From assembly GCA_963832785.1 (NCBI GenBank), contig CAWHVF010000005.1:496001-560000 (forward strand): a DNA stretch of 64,000 nucleotides, written 5' to 3'. The notes beneath the pieces were generated by a model, which saw nothing but the letters and a program-made list of their open reading frames with translations, ran no database searches and had not been told where the DNA came from. This stretch comes from CAWBRT01 sp963832785 (GTDB lineage Bacteria; Acidobacteriota; Terriglobia; Terriglobales; Acidobacteriaceae). Of this stretch, positions 35,915 to 46,895 are shown piece by piece. The position numbers were made by a program, and so were the translations under genes. Numbering within the stretch: the stretch's first letter is position 1; every line of letters begins with the position of its first letter.

Positions 35915-37442
35915 CTACTTGAGCAGCTGTGCCATCGAAGTCAGCGGGCTGGCCAGCGACCAGTTGACCGCCTGGATGAACATATTGGGGAAAATTCCGA
36001 TCCCAATCGTCGCCACCCCGGTGATGGTGAGTGCCAGGCGCATGCCCGGGCCGACGTGCACCGGCTCGGCGTCCACCGCCGGCCGCATGAACATGGCATT
36101 GGCGATCTTCATGTAGTAGTAGAGGCCGACCACGGCGTAAAGCACGGCGATGACAGCCAGTGTGTAATGGCCGGTCTGCACCAGGCTTAGGAAGATGAAG
36201 TATTTCCCCAGGAAGCCGGCGAAGGGCGGAATGCCGGCCAGCGAGAGCAGGAAGGTCAGCATCAGCACGGCTTCGGTCGGCGCCTTGGAGAACAGCCCGG
36301 CAATGTCGTCGATGTCGTCGCCGATAATGTTACGCCGCCGCAGCGAGGTGATCACCGCGAATGCGCCCAGGTTCATGAAGGTGTAGACCAGCAGGTAGAT
36401 CAGAATTCCCTGGATGCCCGTCTGGTGCGTCTGCCCGTCGCTGGCCACCAGGCCCAGCAGCATGTAGCCGACATGGGCGATTGAGGAGTAAGCCAGCAGC
36501 CGCTTCAGGTTGGTCTGGGTGATGGCGGCCAGGTTGCCGCCGGTCATGGTGGCCACCGAGACGAACACCAGCAGCGGAACGTACAGCGAGCGCAGCGGGT
36601 AGAGCGCAAACAGGAAGATGCGCAGCAGCATCGCCCAGGCAGCGGCCTTCACGGCCACGGACATGAAGCCGGTAATGCTGGTGGGCGCGCCCTCGTAAGC
36701 GTCCGGCGCCCACTGGTGGAAAGGAACGGCAGCGATCTTGAACAGCAGCCCGGTGGCGGTGGTGATCAGCGCCAGCACGATGACCGGATCGTGCGGATTG
36801 GTGGCCATGCGATGTTGCAGCGCCACTCCGATCTCCGCCAGGTTGGTCGAGCCCGACAGCCCGTACAGCAGCGAAAGACCGTAGGCGAAGATGCCTGAGG
36901 AAAATGCGCCCGAGCAGCAGGTATTTCAGCGCCGCCTCGTTGGAGCGCTTGTCGCGGCGCAGGAAGCCGACCAGCACGTAGGTCGAAAGCGCCATCAGCT
37001 CCAGGCCCACGAACAGCAGCACCAGGTCGAAGCCGCAGGCCATGCACATCATGCCTACAACGGAGAACAGGATCAGGGCGTAGAACTCGCCGTGCGATTC
37101 GCGTTCCACCTCCAGGTAGCGCACCGACATCAGCACCGCCACCGCCGCCCCCACCAGGAACAGGTAGAAAAAGTAAATGGCAAAGCGGTCCATCAGCACG
37201 CCGCCGAAGAAGCCGGGATGATAGGTTATCCCCTGCGCCTGGAACGCCCACTGAATTTTGATTACGCCGGCAGCCGAGAACCCCAGGCCGGCCAGGGCGA
37301 TCACGGCATTGAAACGCTTCCACTCCGCCGGCAGAATCAGATCGATCAGCAGGATTCCCAGGGCGAACAGCGTGAGCAGCACGATGGGAAGCGACAGCAG
37401 ATAATCGCTGCTGGAGAAGTATTGTGAGATCGAGGTTGCCAC
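35915..37442 (-). pseudogene. nuoN: NADH-quinone oxidoreductase subunit N (cluster 2), frameshifted near 36907
   Basis: The N-terminal frame (GTG 37442, MATSISQYF) reads FVGLELMALSTYVLVGFLRR and KYLLLG, then leaves the family. The C-terminal frame (ending 35915) resumes the antiporter fold: PFHQWAPDAYEGAPTSITGF and LAYSSIAHVGYMLLGLV. Dropping one C from GGGCGC restores LGAFSSGIFAYG and a 508-aa protein. Only one junction is disrupted; both halves keep normal codon use, so the lesion is recent or artefactual. Followed by atpZ. Confidence 0.85.
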
Positions 37443-37499
37443 GATCTTTTATCCCTTCAACTATCCCTTTAAAATCCAGGTCCTATTCGCCTGAAAAAT

Positions 37500-39179
37500 T
37501 TACTTATTCGGCACCAGCAGGCGTGCGGTGGTTGCCGCTCCTGAAAGCGGCTTTGCCTTGATCCCATCAGCCGCAACAGCCTTTACCGGCGAGCCGGCCG
37601 GCGGCGCCGCTACGGTCTTCGGCGCAGCCGGAACAGCCGGGACGGCGGCGTTGTAATACCCGTTGTTGTCGATCCGCTGCACGATCTCCGTCACCGGCTG
37701 GTCGAGAACGCGGAAGAACGGCTTCGGATAGAGCCCGATCCAGAATGCCATCACGATCAGCGGGACGAACGTGGCCAGCTCGCGTGCGCTCAGGTCGAGC
37801 AGCTTTTCATTCTTGGGATTGGTCACCGGCCCGAAGAACACCCGCTGGTATAGCCACAGCAGGTAAGCCGCGCCCAGCACCACGCCGGGGACCGCCCAGG
37901 CCGCCCAGGCGCGGTTCGCCATGAACGTTCCCTGCAGGATGGTGAATTCGCCGACAAAGCCGTTGAGCAGCGGCAGGCCCATGGACGACATGAACATGAT
38001 CAGCGTGATGGTCGCGTACACCGGCATCACCGTGGAGATGCCGCCGTACTCGGAGATATCGCGCGTGTGGCGCCGCTCGTAGAGAATGCCGACGATCAAG
38101 AAGAGTGCGCCGGTCGAGACGCCGTGGTTGATCTGCTGCAGCACCGAGCCGGCGAGGCCGGCATGATTCAGGGCGAAGATGCCGAGGGTGCAGAAGCCCA
38201 GGTGGCTGACCGACGAGTACGCCACCAGCTTCTTCATGTCCTTCTGCATCAGTGAAACCAGCGCGCCGTAGATGATGCCGATCAGCGAAAGCGCGATCAG
38301 CCAGCCGCGCAGCACCGGGTACTTGACCACCGAGGGGAAGAACGGCAGCGAGAAGCGGACCAACCCGTACGTTCCCATCTTCAGCAGCACGCCGGCCAGG
38401 ATCACCGAGCCCGCCGTGGGCGCTTCGACGTGCGCATCCGGCAGCCAGGTGTGGAACGGGAACATCGGTACCTTGATGGCGAAGCCGATGAAGAAGCCCA
38501 GGAACAGCACGACACCGGCCACGTTGCCATAGACGGCCGGAATCTGCGGCGCGGTGCGGTAGAGCGCCAGGATGTCAAAGGTGTAGACGCCCGTAACCCG
38601 GTGGTTGAAGAAGTACAGGAACAGGATGCCCAGCAGCATCAGCACCGAGCCGGCCAGGGTGTAGAGAAAGAACTTGATGGCCGCATAGAGCTTGCGCGGG
38701 CCGCCCCAGATGCCGATCAGCAGGTACATCGGGACCAGCATCGCTTCCCAGAAGACGAAGAACAGGAAGAAATCCAGCGCCATGAAGACGCCGAGCATGC
38801 CCGTCTGCAGCACCAGGAACCAGACGTAGTATTCCTTCACCCGCACCTGGATCGCCTGCCACGAGGAAAGGATGGAGATGGCTCCCAGCAGCGTGGTCAG
38901 CATGATCAGCAGGAAGGAGATGCCGTCGATGCCCAGGTAATAGCCGGCGCCGATGGTCGGAATCCAGTTGCTGGGCGCGCCTTCCATGAACTTGAAGCCC
39001 GGCATGTCCTTGACCGCCCAGAACCAGGGCACCAGCGGCAACGACACGGCCAGGCCGGCCATGGCGAAGATATTCGCCAGCCAGCGGATGGCGTTCGTGT
39101 TCTCCTTGGGAACGAACAGCAGAACAATGGCTCCCACCAGAGGCGTAAACAGGATGATGGAAAGAATGTGGTTGTACAT
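37500..39179 (-). CDS. nuoM: NADH-quinone oxidoreductase subunit M (cluster 2)
   Basis: 559 aa from ATG 39179 (MYNHILSIILFTPLVGAIVL). Intact. FVFWEAMLVPMYLLIGIWGG, KFFLYTLAGSVLMLLG, PFHTWLPDAHVEAPTAGSVI and LVAYSSVSHLGFCTLGIF match the family. A ~55-residue Ala/Pro-rich cytoplasmic tail follows the last helix. The only large antiporter-like subunit of cluster 2 with an undamaged frame. Confidence 0.95.
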   Translation of the reverse strand: MYNHILSIILFTPLVGAIVLLFVPKENTNAIRWLANIFAMAGLAVSLPLVPWFWAVKDMPGFKFMEGAPSNWIPTIGAGYYLGIDGISFLLIMLTTLLGAISILSSWQAIQVRVKEYYVWFLVLQTGMLGVFMALDFFLFFVFWEAMLVPMYLLIGIWGGPRKLYAAIKFFLYTLAGSVLMLLGILFLYFFNHRVTGVYTFDILALYRTAPQIPAVYGNVAGVVLFLGFFIGFAIKVPMFPFHTWLPDAHVEAPTAGSVILAGVLLKMGTYGLVRFSLPFFPSVVKYPVLRGWLIALSLIGIIYGALVSLMQKDMKKLVAYSSVSHLGFCTLGIFALNHAGLAGSVLQQINHGVSTGALFLIVGILYERRHTRDISEYGGISTVMPVYATITLIMFMSSMGLPLLNGFVGEFTILQGTFMANRAWAAWAVPGVVLGAAYLLWLYQRVFFGPVTNPKNEKLLDLSARELATFVPLIVMAFWIGLYPKPFFRVLDQPVTEIVQRIDNNGYYNAAVPAVPAAPKTVAAPPAGSPVKAVAADGIKAKPLSGAATTARLLVPNK

Positions 39180-39245
39180 GAAAGTTCCAGTTCTTCTAAA
39201 TCTTTGCCGAAGCATTCAAGCTTTCAGCTTTGTGGTTCCCGGGGC

Positions 39246-39275
39246 CCCCGGCAGACGCCGTTTTTGCGCCTGCTG
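39246..39275. repeat. Family C palindrome (nuoM2-nuoL2 gap)
   Basis: CCCCCGGCAGACGC-CGTTTTT-GCGCCTGCTG, an imperfect stem of the same family as 31935-31967. Confidence 0.55.
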
Positions 39276-39283
39276 TGGTGGGC

Positions 39284-41693
39284 TCAGCGAACCACGTAAT
39301 ACCAGACAAATCCGGCCACGCCGATCACCATGACCAGCGCGTACCACTGCACCAGGCCCCACTCCAGCAGACGCACGGGATACGAAAGCGCGCGCGTGAC
39401 GATGGCTGGGCCGTTGACGCCGACCCCGTCGATGATCCACTTATCCCACCAATTGGAGAGCGTACCCGTGAAGCGCGTCAGCCAGCCCGCGCCGTTCACG
39501 CCGCCGTCGACGACGTTGGCGTCGAATTTCCAGAATGCCTCGCCCAAGCCCTCCACACCCAGCCGCACCGGGCCCAGCTTTCTGCGTCCGGTGAAGAGGT
39601 AGTCGTAGAGTTCATCGACCTAATACTTGTTGAGCAGCGTGCGATAGAGTGGCGCTGCCGCAACGTTGATCGGCTCGCGCACCGCCGGCATCGGCTCGCC
39701 GGCACGCGCCCGCGGCAGGCCCTCGCCCGCCTTGCCGTAAGCCCGGCGCGCCGCCCACAGGCCGACGCAGGCCGCCAGCACCGAGAGCCCCATAAGCAGA
39801 TACTCGGCCGTACTGCTCTCATGTTCCTCAGGTTTCTCCGCCGCGACGCTGGCGTGAGCTGCTGCCGCCCCATGTTCGGCCGGCGCGGCGCCATGCTCGG
39901 CTGGAGCAGCGGCGGTGGCGTGCTCGGCGACCTTAGCCTGCTCGACGATGGCGTGGTTGGCGAACACCGGCTCCAGGAAGTGCTCGAAGCGATTCGATCC
40001 GCCCAGGGCGTGCGGCACGCCCAGGAAGCCGGCCAGAATCGAACCTGCCGCCAGAACCATCAGCGGAACGGTCATCGTCTTGGGCGACTCGTGGATGTGG
40101 TGCTCGGTCTCATGATCCATGCGCGGCTGGCTGAAGAAAGTCAGCCAGATCAGCCGGAACATGTAGAAGGCCGTCATTATGGCCGTGAGATAGCCAATCG
40201 CCCACAGCCAGCGGAAGGCGCCGTCGTTGCTCGACCACGTCTGCCACAGGATTTCGTCTTTGGAAAAGAAGCCGGCCAGCGGCGGGAAGCCGGCAATGGC
40301 GATGGTGCCGATCAGCATCGTCCTGTAAGTGATCGGAATTTTTTTGGCCAGCGCGCCCATGCGGCGCATGTCCTGCTCGCCGCTCATGGCGTGAATCACC
40401 GAGCCGGAAGCCAGGAACAGCAGCGCCTTGAAGAAAGCGTGGGTGAAGACGTGGAATACGCCGGCGGTGAATGCCCCCACGCCGAGCGCCAGGAACATGT
40501 ATCCCAACTGCGAAACCGTGGAATAGGCCAGCACGCGCTTGATGTCGTTCTGCACCAGGCCGATGGAGGCGGCAAAGATGGCCGTCAGCGCGCCCACGAT
40601 GGCCACTACCTTCATGGCCTCCGGCGCCAGCACGAACAGCGCGTTGGAGCGTGCCACCATGTAAACGCCCGCCGTGACCATGGTGGCGGCGTGGATGAGC
40701 GCGGAAACCGGCGTCGGGCCTTCCATGGCGTCCGGCAGCCAGACATAGAGCGGAAGCTGCGCCGACTTGCCGCAGGCGCCCACGAACAGCAGCAGGCAGG
40801 CCGCCGTGACCAAGCCGCTGAGCAACGGGTCGCCGGTTATCTGCGCCGCCTGCGCGCGCGCCATTTCGGTTACGGCGGTGAACTTCGCCGTGCCGAAGAT
40901 CCACATCACCGTGAACGTGCCCAGAATGACGCCGGCATCGCCCACGCGGTTGGTGATAAATGCCTTGTTGGCCGCGGTCGAGGCCGAATGCTCTAAGGAA
41001 ATAGAAGCCGATCAGCAGGTACGAGCACAGGCCCACGCCCTCCCAGCCGACGAACATCATCACGTAGTTGTTCGCCAGGATCAGCGTCAGCATGGAAAAC
41101 ATGAACAGGTTCAGGTAGCCGAAGAAGCGGTAGTAGCCGCCATCGTGGGCCATGTAGCCGACCGAGTAGATATGGATCAGCATGCCCACGCCGGTGACGA
41201 ACAGCAGCCAGATGCTCGACAGCGGATCCAGCAGGAAGCCCGCCTCCGCCTTGAACTCGGCGGCCCGCCCGCCCAGGGTGGTAAAGACCAGCTTGCCGGA
41301 GTCGTCACCCAGCCAGGTGTAGATGACCTTCTCGTACTGCTCCAGGCCGCTGTGCGTCAACTGCCAGACCGCGCCTACGGCGAACAGGAAGGCCAGCACC
41401 ACCGCGCCGACGCAGATGACGTTCACCCAGGCGTGCTCTTCGTGCACGGCATGGGCGTTATGGCTGCCGTGAGCAGCCGGCGCGCCATGGCCTGCGGATG
41501 CGGTTTGCGGATCGTGCGCCACCGCAGCATGTGAGCCGTGTCCCTGCGCGTCGTGATCGTCATGGGCATCGTGTCCACCGGCCAACCGCGGGCGCGGCTT
41601 GATGCCGCTCAGCGGCCGGCCAAAGAAAAACATCATGGCCGCCCCGAAAGCCGGCAGCAGAGGAATTATCCAGATGTGTTCCAGAAAGAACAT
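39284..41693 (-). pseudogene. nuoL: NADH-quinone oxidoreductase subunit L (cluster 2): frameshift near 40995 and in-frame stop at 39620
   Basis: Three pieces make one NuoL. The N-part (ATG 41693) includes a His-rich loop at ~35-85 and FVGWEGVGLCSYLLIGFYF; it then shifts frame. Removing one A after TTCCTT restores EHSASTAANKAFITNRVGDA and continues through LPDAMEGPTPVSALIHAATM. Near the end TAT-TAG-GTC replaces the expected Tyr-Tyr-Val of LLNKYYVDELY, after which the same frame runs ~110 codons to 39284. Restored length 802 aa, unusually long because of His/Ala-rich loops. Two independent lesions make this the most damaged gene here. Confidence 0.85.
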
Positions 41694-41749
41694 TGTTTAG
41701 TTCTCATCGCCGGTTCTGTTCGCTTCACCGAACCGGTCCACAAAAATCC

Positions 41750-42055
41750 TCACCACTTCAGCAAATCGACTTCGTCCATGTTCACGGTTTCCTTGTTGCG
41801 GAAGAAGGCGATCAGGATTCCGAGGCCGACGGCCGCCTCGGCGGCGGCATCGGCTATGACGAAGATCGAAAACACCTGCCCGTGCAGGTCGTACAAGCGC
41901 GAGAAGGCCACCAGGTTCAGGTTGACGGCGTTCAGGATCAGCTCGATCGACATCAGGATGATCACCACGTTTCTGCGGGTGAGCACGCCGATGGTGCCGA
42001 TGATGAACAGCGCCGCGGCCACAACCAGGTAATGTAATGTGCTAATCTCGGCCAT
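41750..42055 (-). CDS. nuoK: NADH-quinone oxidoreductase subunit K (cluster 2)
   Basis: 101 aa, three TM helices. ILMSIELILNAVNLNLVAF and ADAAAEAAVGLGILIAFFR carry the two channel glutamates. The frame is intact. Start 3 nt after the nuoJ2 stop. Confidence 0.95.
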   Translation of the reverse strand: MAEISTLHYLVVAAALFIIGTIGVLTRRNVVIILMSIELILNAVNLNLVAFSRLYDLHGQVFSIFVIADAAAEAAVGLGILIAFFRNKETVNMDEVDLLKW

Positions 42056-42058
42056 CGT

Positions 42059-42565
<507 letters not shown>

Positions 42566-42569
<4 letters not shown>

Positions 42570-43027
42570 CGTTTGTACTCCGTCGGTTCCGGGCCTTTCT
42601 CCAGCCGCTCGCGGCGTAGCAGCATCTCCTCGCGGCTATAGACGCCCATTTCAAAGTCCTGGCTCAGCTCCAGTGCGTCGCTCGGGCAGGCCTCTTCGCA
42701 CAGGCCGCAGAACATGCAGCGGCTGATGTCGTAGCTGAACTCAGTCAGCTCTTTTTTCTTGGTTTGGGGGTTGCGCTCGCTGCCCACCACGATCAGCTTT
42801 TCCGGGCAGGCCAGGGCGCACAGCCCGCAGGCGATGCACAGCGGTTCGCCCGTCTCCGGGTTGACGTTCATGCGCGGCTGCCCGCGATAGCGCTCGGCTA
42901 TGGCCGGCCGTTCCAGCGGATACTGCTCGGTCACGATCTCTTTGGGCGCCTGGTATTTCAACGTCACCCTGAGGCCCTTGAGCAGATCGACCAGGAAAAT
43001 CTTGCGCAGCAGAGGAGCCAGACTCAC
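42566..43027 (-). CDS. nuoI: NADH-quinone oxidoreductase subunit I (8Fe ferredoxin)
   Basis: Carries clusters N6a and N6b between NuoG and NuoB. 153 aa from GTG 43027, which overlaps the nuoH2 stop (GTGA). Two complete motifs: CIACGLCALACP (~residues 66-77) and CMFCGLCEEACP (~105-116). This is the only nuoI in the window; cluster 1 has none. Confidence 0.94.
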
Positions 43028-44302
43028 CGCAACACCCCCATCAGGGCCGTCGCCAGCTCCTGCCGTACCCCCACCAGCGCAGTCAGGATCAGCACGGCAA
43101 GCGACAGCGGCAGCAGTACCTTCCAACCCACTTTCATCAACTGGTCAAAGCGGTAGCGCGGGAAGGTGCCGCGATACCAGATGTACAGGTACATGAAAAC
43201 CGCTACCTTGACGGCAAACCAGTACATGTCCTGCACGCGTTCCCGGACCGCTGGAACCAGCAGAACCAGTCCTACCGCTCCCAGCGCCAGTCCGAAGCCG
43301 GCCAGACCAATCGTCTGAATCTTCAGCAGCGGCTGCTTGGGCATGCGCGCCGCGCCCACCAGGCACATGCCGCGCCAGAACAAAGACGGTCAGCGCCGGC
43401 AGAAAGGAAAACGCCAGGTCAACGGCGCGTCCGGAAAGCGCGTTGGGGAAGGGCCGCAGCCAGCCGCCCAGCCAGAGCGTCACCGCAATCGAGCTGACGG
43501 CCAGCATGCCCGCGTATTCGGCCAGGAAGAACAGCGACCAGCGGAACCCGCTGTACTCGGTATGGAAGCCGGCCACCAGCTCCGATTCCGCTTCCGGCAG
43601 ATCGAAGGGCGCGCGATTGGTTTCCGCGATCATGGCGATGGCAAAGACCGCGAAAGCCAGCAGGCCGAGCGGAAAAATGGAAAAGATGAACCAGGTATGC
43701 TGCGCCTGCTGCGCCTCGACGATGCCGATCATGCTCAGCGTTCCGATGCCCGTCTGCAGGCTGGTCATCAGGATGGCGGAGACGACCGCCATGCCCATGG
43801 CCACTTCGTAGGAGACCATCTGCGCGCTGGAGCGCAACGCGCCCAGCAGCGGATAGTGCGAGTTCGAGGCCCATCCGCCCATGATGATGCAGAGCACGCT
43901 CAGCGACGAGACGCCCAGCATGAACAGGATTCCGATGTTCATGTCGGTCACCGCGTGCGTGCGCCCGAAGGGCACCACCAGGAAGGTGGTGAAGACCGTC
44001 ATCACCACCGCCACCGGCGCCAGCCAGAACACCAGCTTGTCGGCGCCCGCCGGCATGATGTCTTCCTTGATGAGCAGCTTGATGGCGTCGGCGATCGGCT
44101 GCAGCAGCCCATGCGGACCCACCCTCATGGGGCCGTAACGAATCTGGATGTGCGCCAGCAGCTTGCGCTCCAGCCAGTTCATGGAAAGCACCGCGAGCGA
44201 AACAGCGCCGACCACCAGCAGGACGTAAATCGTCGCCCACAGCAGGTCGCCGGCTTCACCGGGAGTAACGTTCGAGCTTAAGTATTTGGTGAGAAGGTCC
44301 AT
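43024..44302 (-). pseudogene. nuoH: NADH-quinone oxidoreductase subunit H (cluster 2), frameshifted near 43382
   Basis: The N-terminal frame (ATG 44302) contains WLERKLLAHIQIRYGPMRVGP, ADAIKLLIKEDIMP and IAETNRAPFDLPEAESELVA. After LPALTVF it goes out of frame; the other frame resumes FWRGMCLVGAARMPKQP and ends with YIWYRGTFPRYRFDQLM and the last helix. Removing one base (G after TTT) gives 425 aa, ~70 longer than the cluster-1 copy because of an extra loop before the penultimate helix. Confidence 0.85.
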
Positions 44303-45460
44303 TTAACGGTCCACCTCTCCCAGGACGATGTCGAGTGTTCCGATCACGGCCACCACGTCGGCCACCAGCCAGCCGCGCACCATCTTGTCCAGGGCTTGCA
44401 GGTTGACGAACGACGGCGGGCGCACACGCACGCGGTAAGGCTGGGTCGAGCCGTCGCTGACGATGAAGTATCCGAGCTCGCCCTTGGGTGCTTCAATGGA
44501 GTGATAGACCTCGCCTGCCGGCGGCCGCAGCACCTTGGGAACCTTGGCCATGATGGGCCCGGCGGGGATGTTCGAGGCCGCCTGGCGCAGGATGCGAACC
44601 GACTGCCGCATCTCCTCGATGCGCACCAGGTACCGGTCGTAGGTGTCGCCGTTCTTGCCGATGGGAATGTCGAACTCGAACTTGTCGTAAGCGGCGTAGG
44701 GCTGCGCCTTGCGCAGGTCCCACTTGACGCCGCTGCCGCGCAGCACCGGGCCGGTCGCGCCCAGGGCGATGCACTCCGCCCCGGTCAGCACGCCGATGCC
44801 CTTGGTGCGCTCCACCCAGATGCGGTTGGTGGTGAGCAGCTCTTCGTATTCGTCGATCTTGGGCGGCAGGAAATCGCAGTAGGCCAGCACGTCTTTCTCG
44901 AAGCCGTCGTAGGTTTCCCACTGGCAGCCGCCGATGCGGAAGGCATGGGTGGTGAGGCGGGCGCCGCAATACTGCTCGAAGATCTTCAGCACCTCTTCGC
45001 GGTCGCGGAAGCAGTAGAACAACGGCGTCAGCGCGCCGATGTCCAAGGCGTGCGTGCCCAGCCATACCTGGTGGCTGGCCAGGCGGTTCAGTTCGGTCAG
45101 AATGACGCGAATGTAACGGGCGCGCTCGGGGGCCTCCACTCCCAGCAGCTTTTCCACCGTCTCGCAGTAGCCCAGCCCGTTGGAGACCGCGGCCACGTAA
45201 TCCATGCGGTCGACGTAGGGATTGAACTGCACGTAGGTGCGGTTCTCGGCGATCTTCTCGACCCCGCGATGCAGGTAGCCGATGACGCACTCGGTCCCCA
45301 GGACCTTCTCGCCATCGAGCTTGAGAATTACGCGCAGCACGCCGTGGGTCGAGGGATGCTGCGGGCCCATGTTGAGGATAAGTTCGTTGGAATCCAGGAA
45401 GGTGCGCCCGGTTTCCTGCCACTCGGTTTCCGTGCTCTCGTAGAACTTCGACTCGCTCAT
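44303..45460 (-). CDS. nuoD: NADH-quinone oxidoreductase subunit D (cluster 2)
   Basis: 385 aa, intact. LNMGPQHPSTHGVLRVILKL, GYLHRGVEKIAENRTYVQF, RLASHQVWLGTHALDIGAL and DVVAVIGTLDIVLGEVDR match the family. Compared with cluster 1, GYLHTGIEK is replaced by GYLHRGVEK and the middle lacks ~20 residues, so the two are diverged paralogues and not a recent duplication. Overlaps nuoC2 by 4 nt. Confidence 0.96.
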   Translation of the reverse strand: MSESKFYESTETEWQETGRTFLDSNELILNMGPQHPSTHGVLRVILKLDGEKVLGTECVIGYLHRGVEKIAENRTYVQFNPYVDRMDYVAAVSNGLGYCETVEKLLGVEAPERARYIRVILTELNRLASHQVWLGTHALDIGALTPLFYCFRDREEVLKIFEQYCGARLTTHAFRIGGCQWETYDGFEKDVLAYCDFLPPKIDEYEELLTTNRIWVERTKGIGVLTGAECIALGATGPVLRGSGVKWDLRKAQPYAAYDKFEFDIPIGKNGDTYDRYLVRIEEMRQSVRILRQAASNIPAGPIMAKVPKVLRPPAGEVYHSIEAPKGELGYFIVSDGSTQPYRVRVRPPSFVNLQALDKMVRGWLVADVVAVIGTLDIVLGEVDR

Positions 45461-46266
45461 TGGCTGCTCTCAATGCCAAGGTTGGCTTTCACCCACTGCT
45501 GGTCCTGCTGGGTGAGGCCGTAATCCTTGCGCAGGGGGTGCCCCTTCCAGTCCTCCGGCATCAGGATGCGGCGGAGATCGGGGTGGCCCGTGAATTTAAT
45601 TCCGAACATGTCGAACGCTTCGCGCTCCAGCCAGTTGGCGGTGGGCCACAGCGGAAACGCGCTGGGCACCTCCTCGCCTTCCTTGACCGTGGTCTTGACG
45701 CGAATGCGCTGGTTGCGCGGGAAGGAATACAGAATCCAGACGACGTCGAACTGCTCTTCGCGCTTGGGATAGTGGACGGCGGTGACGTCGACCAGGTAGT
45801 CGAACTGTTCCTGGTCGCGCAGGATGTGCAGCACTTCGCCGACAATTGACTTGTCCACCACCATATAGTTCTGCTTCATCCAGGTGGAGGCCTCGCGCAA
45901 TCCCGAGCCGTAGCTCTGGCGCAGTTTCTCGATCAGCGGCGACTCCCACGGGTCGGGCTTGGGCACCGCCGGCTTGGGCGGGGCGGCCGGCGGTTTGGCG
46001 GCGGCGCCGGGAATCCCGGGCGCGGCCGGCTTTGCTGCAGCCGCTGGGGTAGCGCCGGCTGCTGGCTTGGGCGGCGCCGGAGCCGCAGGCTTAGCCGCAG
46101 GAGCGGCCGCCGGCACGGCAGGCTTGGCCGGGGCCGGCGATGTATCGCTGGCGGCTGGCGTTGCGCTGGCGGGCGGCGCGGCGGGCGCGGATTTTTCTTC
46201 TAGCTTTGTTTCGGCGGGCTTCTCCGCCGGGTTCGAAGACCCTGTTGCCTTAGCTTCGTCTGGCAT
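45457..46266 (-). CDS. nuoC: NADH-quinone oxidoreductase subunit C (cluster 2) with Ala/Pro-rich extension
   Basis: 269 aa from ATG 46266 (MPDEAKATGSSN). Residues 1-105 are almost entirely Ala, Pro and Lys, low complexity and probably disordered. The NuoC fold follows, with LVDVTAVHYPKREEQFDVVW, RIRVKTTV and the signature ANWLEREAFDMFGIKFTGHP. The frame is open upstream to 46425, without a plausible start. The extension is absent from the cluster-1 copy. Confidence 0.92.
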   Translation of the reverse strand: MPDEAKATGSSNPAEKPAETKLEEKSAPAAPPASATPAASDTSPAPAKPAVPAAAPAAKPAAPAPPKPAAGATPAAAAKPAAPGIPGAAAKPPAAPPKPAVPKPDPWESPLIEKLRQSYGSGLREASTWMKQNYMVVDKSIVGEVLHILRDQEQFDYLVDVTAVHYPKREEQFDVVWILYSFPRNQRIRVKTTVKEGEEVPSAFPLWPTANWLEREAFDMFGIKFTGHPDLRRILMPEDWKGHPLRKDYGLTQQDQQWVKANLGIESSQ

Positions 46267-46434
46267 AAGTAAAGTCCCTGCGGGTCCGTAGTATGTACTT
46301 TTAGTTATAGCTTCCGAGGGGCGGCGGGGGGACGGATTCCTATCACAAGCAGGTGTGATTATTGTCACAATTTGGCTGCCCATCTCATTCAGTCGCTGGC
46401 TTTCCGGCATTCCGCTTGGCCTCATCTTCCAGGC

Positions 46435-46791
46435 TCAGATCCAATCCAGGGCGCCTTTTTTCCAGATCCATACATAACCCGCGATCAGGATGCCCAGAAA
46501 CACCAGCATCTCCACGAATCCGAACAGGCCCAGCAGCTTATACTCGGCCGCCCAGGGGAACAGGAAGACGGTTTCCACGTCGAATATGACGAACAGAATG
46601 GCGATGATGTAGAAGCGGATCGTATAACGCTGGCGGGCGTTATCGACCGGGTCGATGCCGCATTCGTAGGGCATCAGCTTGGTCTTCTGCGGGTTCCTGG
46701 GCCGAATGAGCGCCGCTACCACCAGCGTTCCCGCGCCAATCAGAAACGATACGATCAGGAAGATGAAAATCGGAACATAGTTCTGGGGCAT
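46435..46791 (-). CDS. nuoA: NADH-quinone oxidoreductase subunit A (cluster 2)
   Basis: 118 aa from ATG 46791 (MPQNYVPIFIFL), preceded by GAGGAA. KLMPYECGIDPVDNARQRYT and LFVIFDVETVFLFPWA are the conserved loop and acidic helix. First gene of cluster 2. A ~170-nt gap follows and then nuoC; there is no nuoB. Confidence 0.95.
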   Translation of the reverse strand: MPQNYVPIFIFLIVSFLIGAGTLVVAALIRPRNPQKTKLMPYECGIDPVDNARQRYTIRFYIIAILFVIFDVETVFLFPWAAEYKLLGLFGFVEMLVFLGILIAGYVWIWKKGALDWI

Positions 46792-46895
46792 GTTTCCTCG
46801 CCGCTCTCGGCAGCCGAAGTAAACCAAGAGAGCCTTCGCTCAAGCGGCGCAACCAGCCGGGTTACGCCGGTTGCATGGCGAAGTCTCCCGGCTGA

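Noticed and set aside
39230..40996. 588-codon plus-strand frame over nuoL2
   Set aside because: Antisense to nuoL2; Arg/His/Gln-rich translation with no domain. It survives only because nuoL2 is GC-rich.
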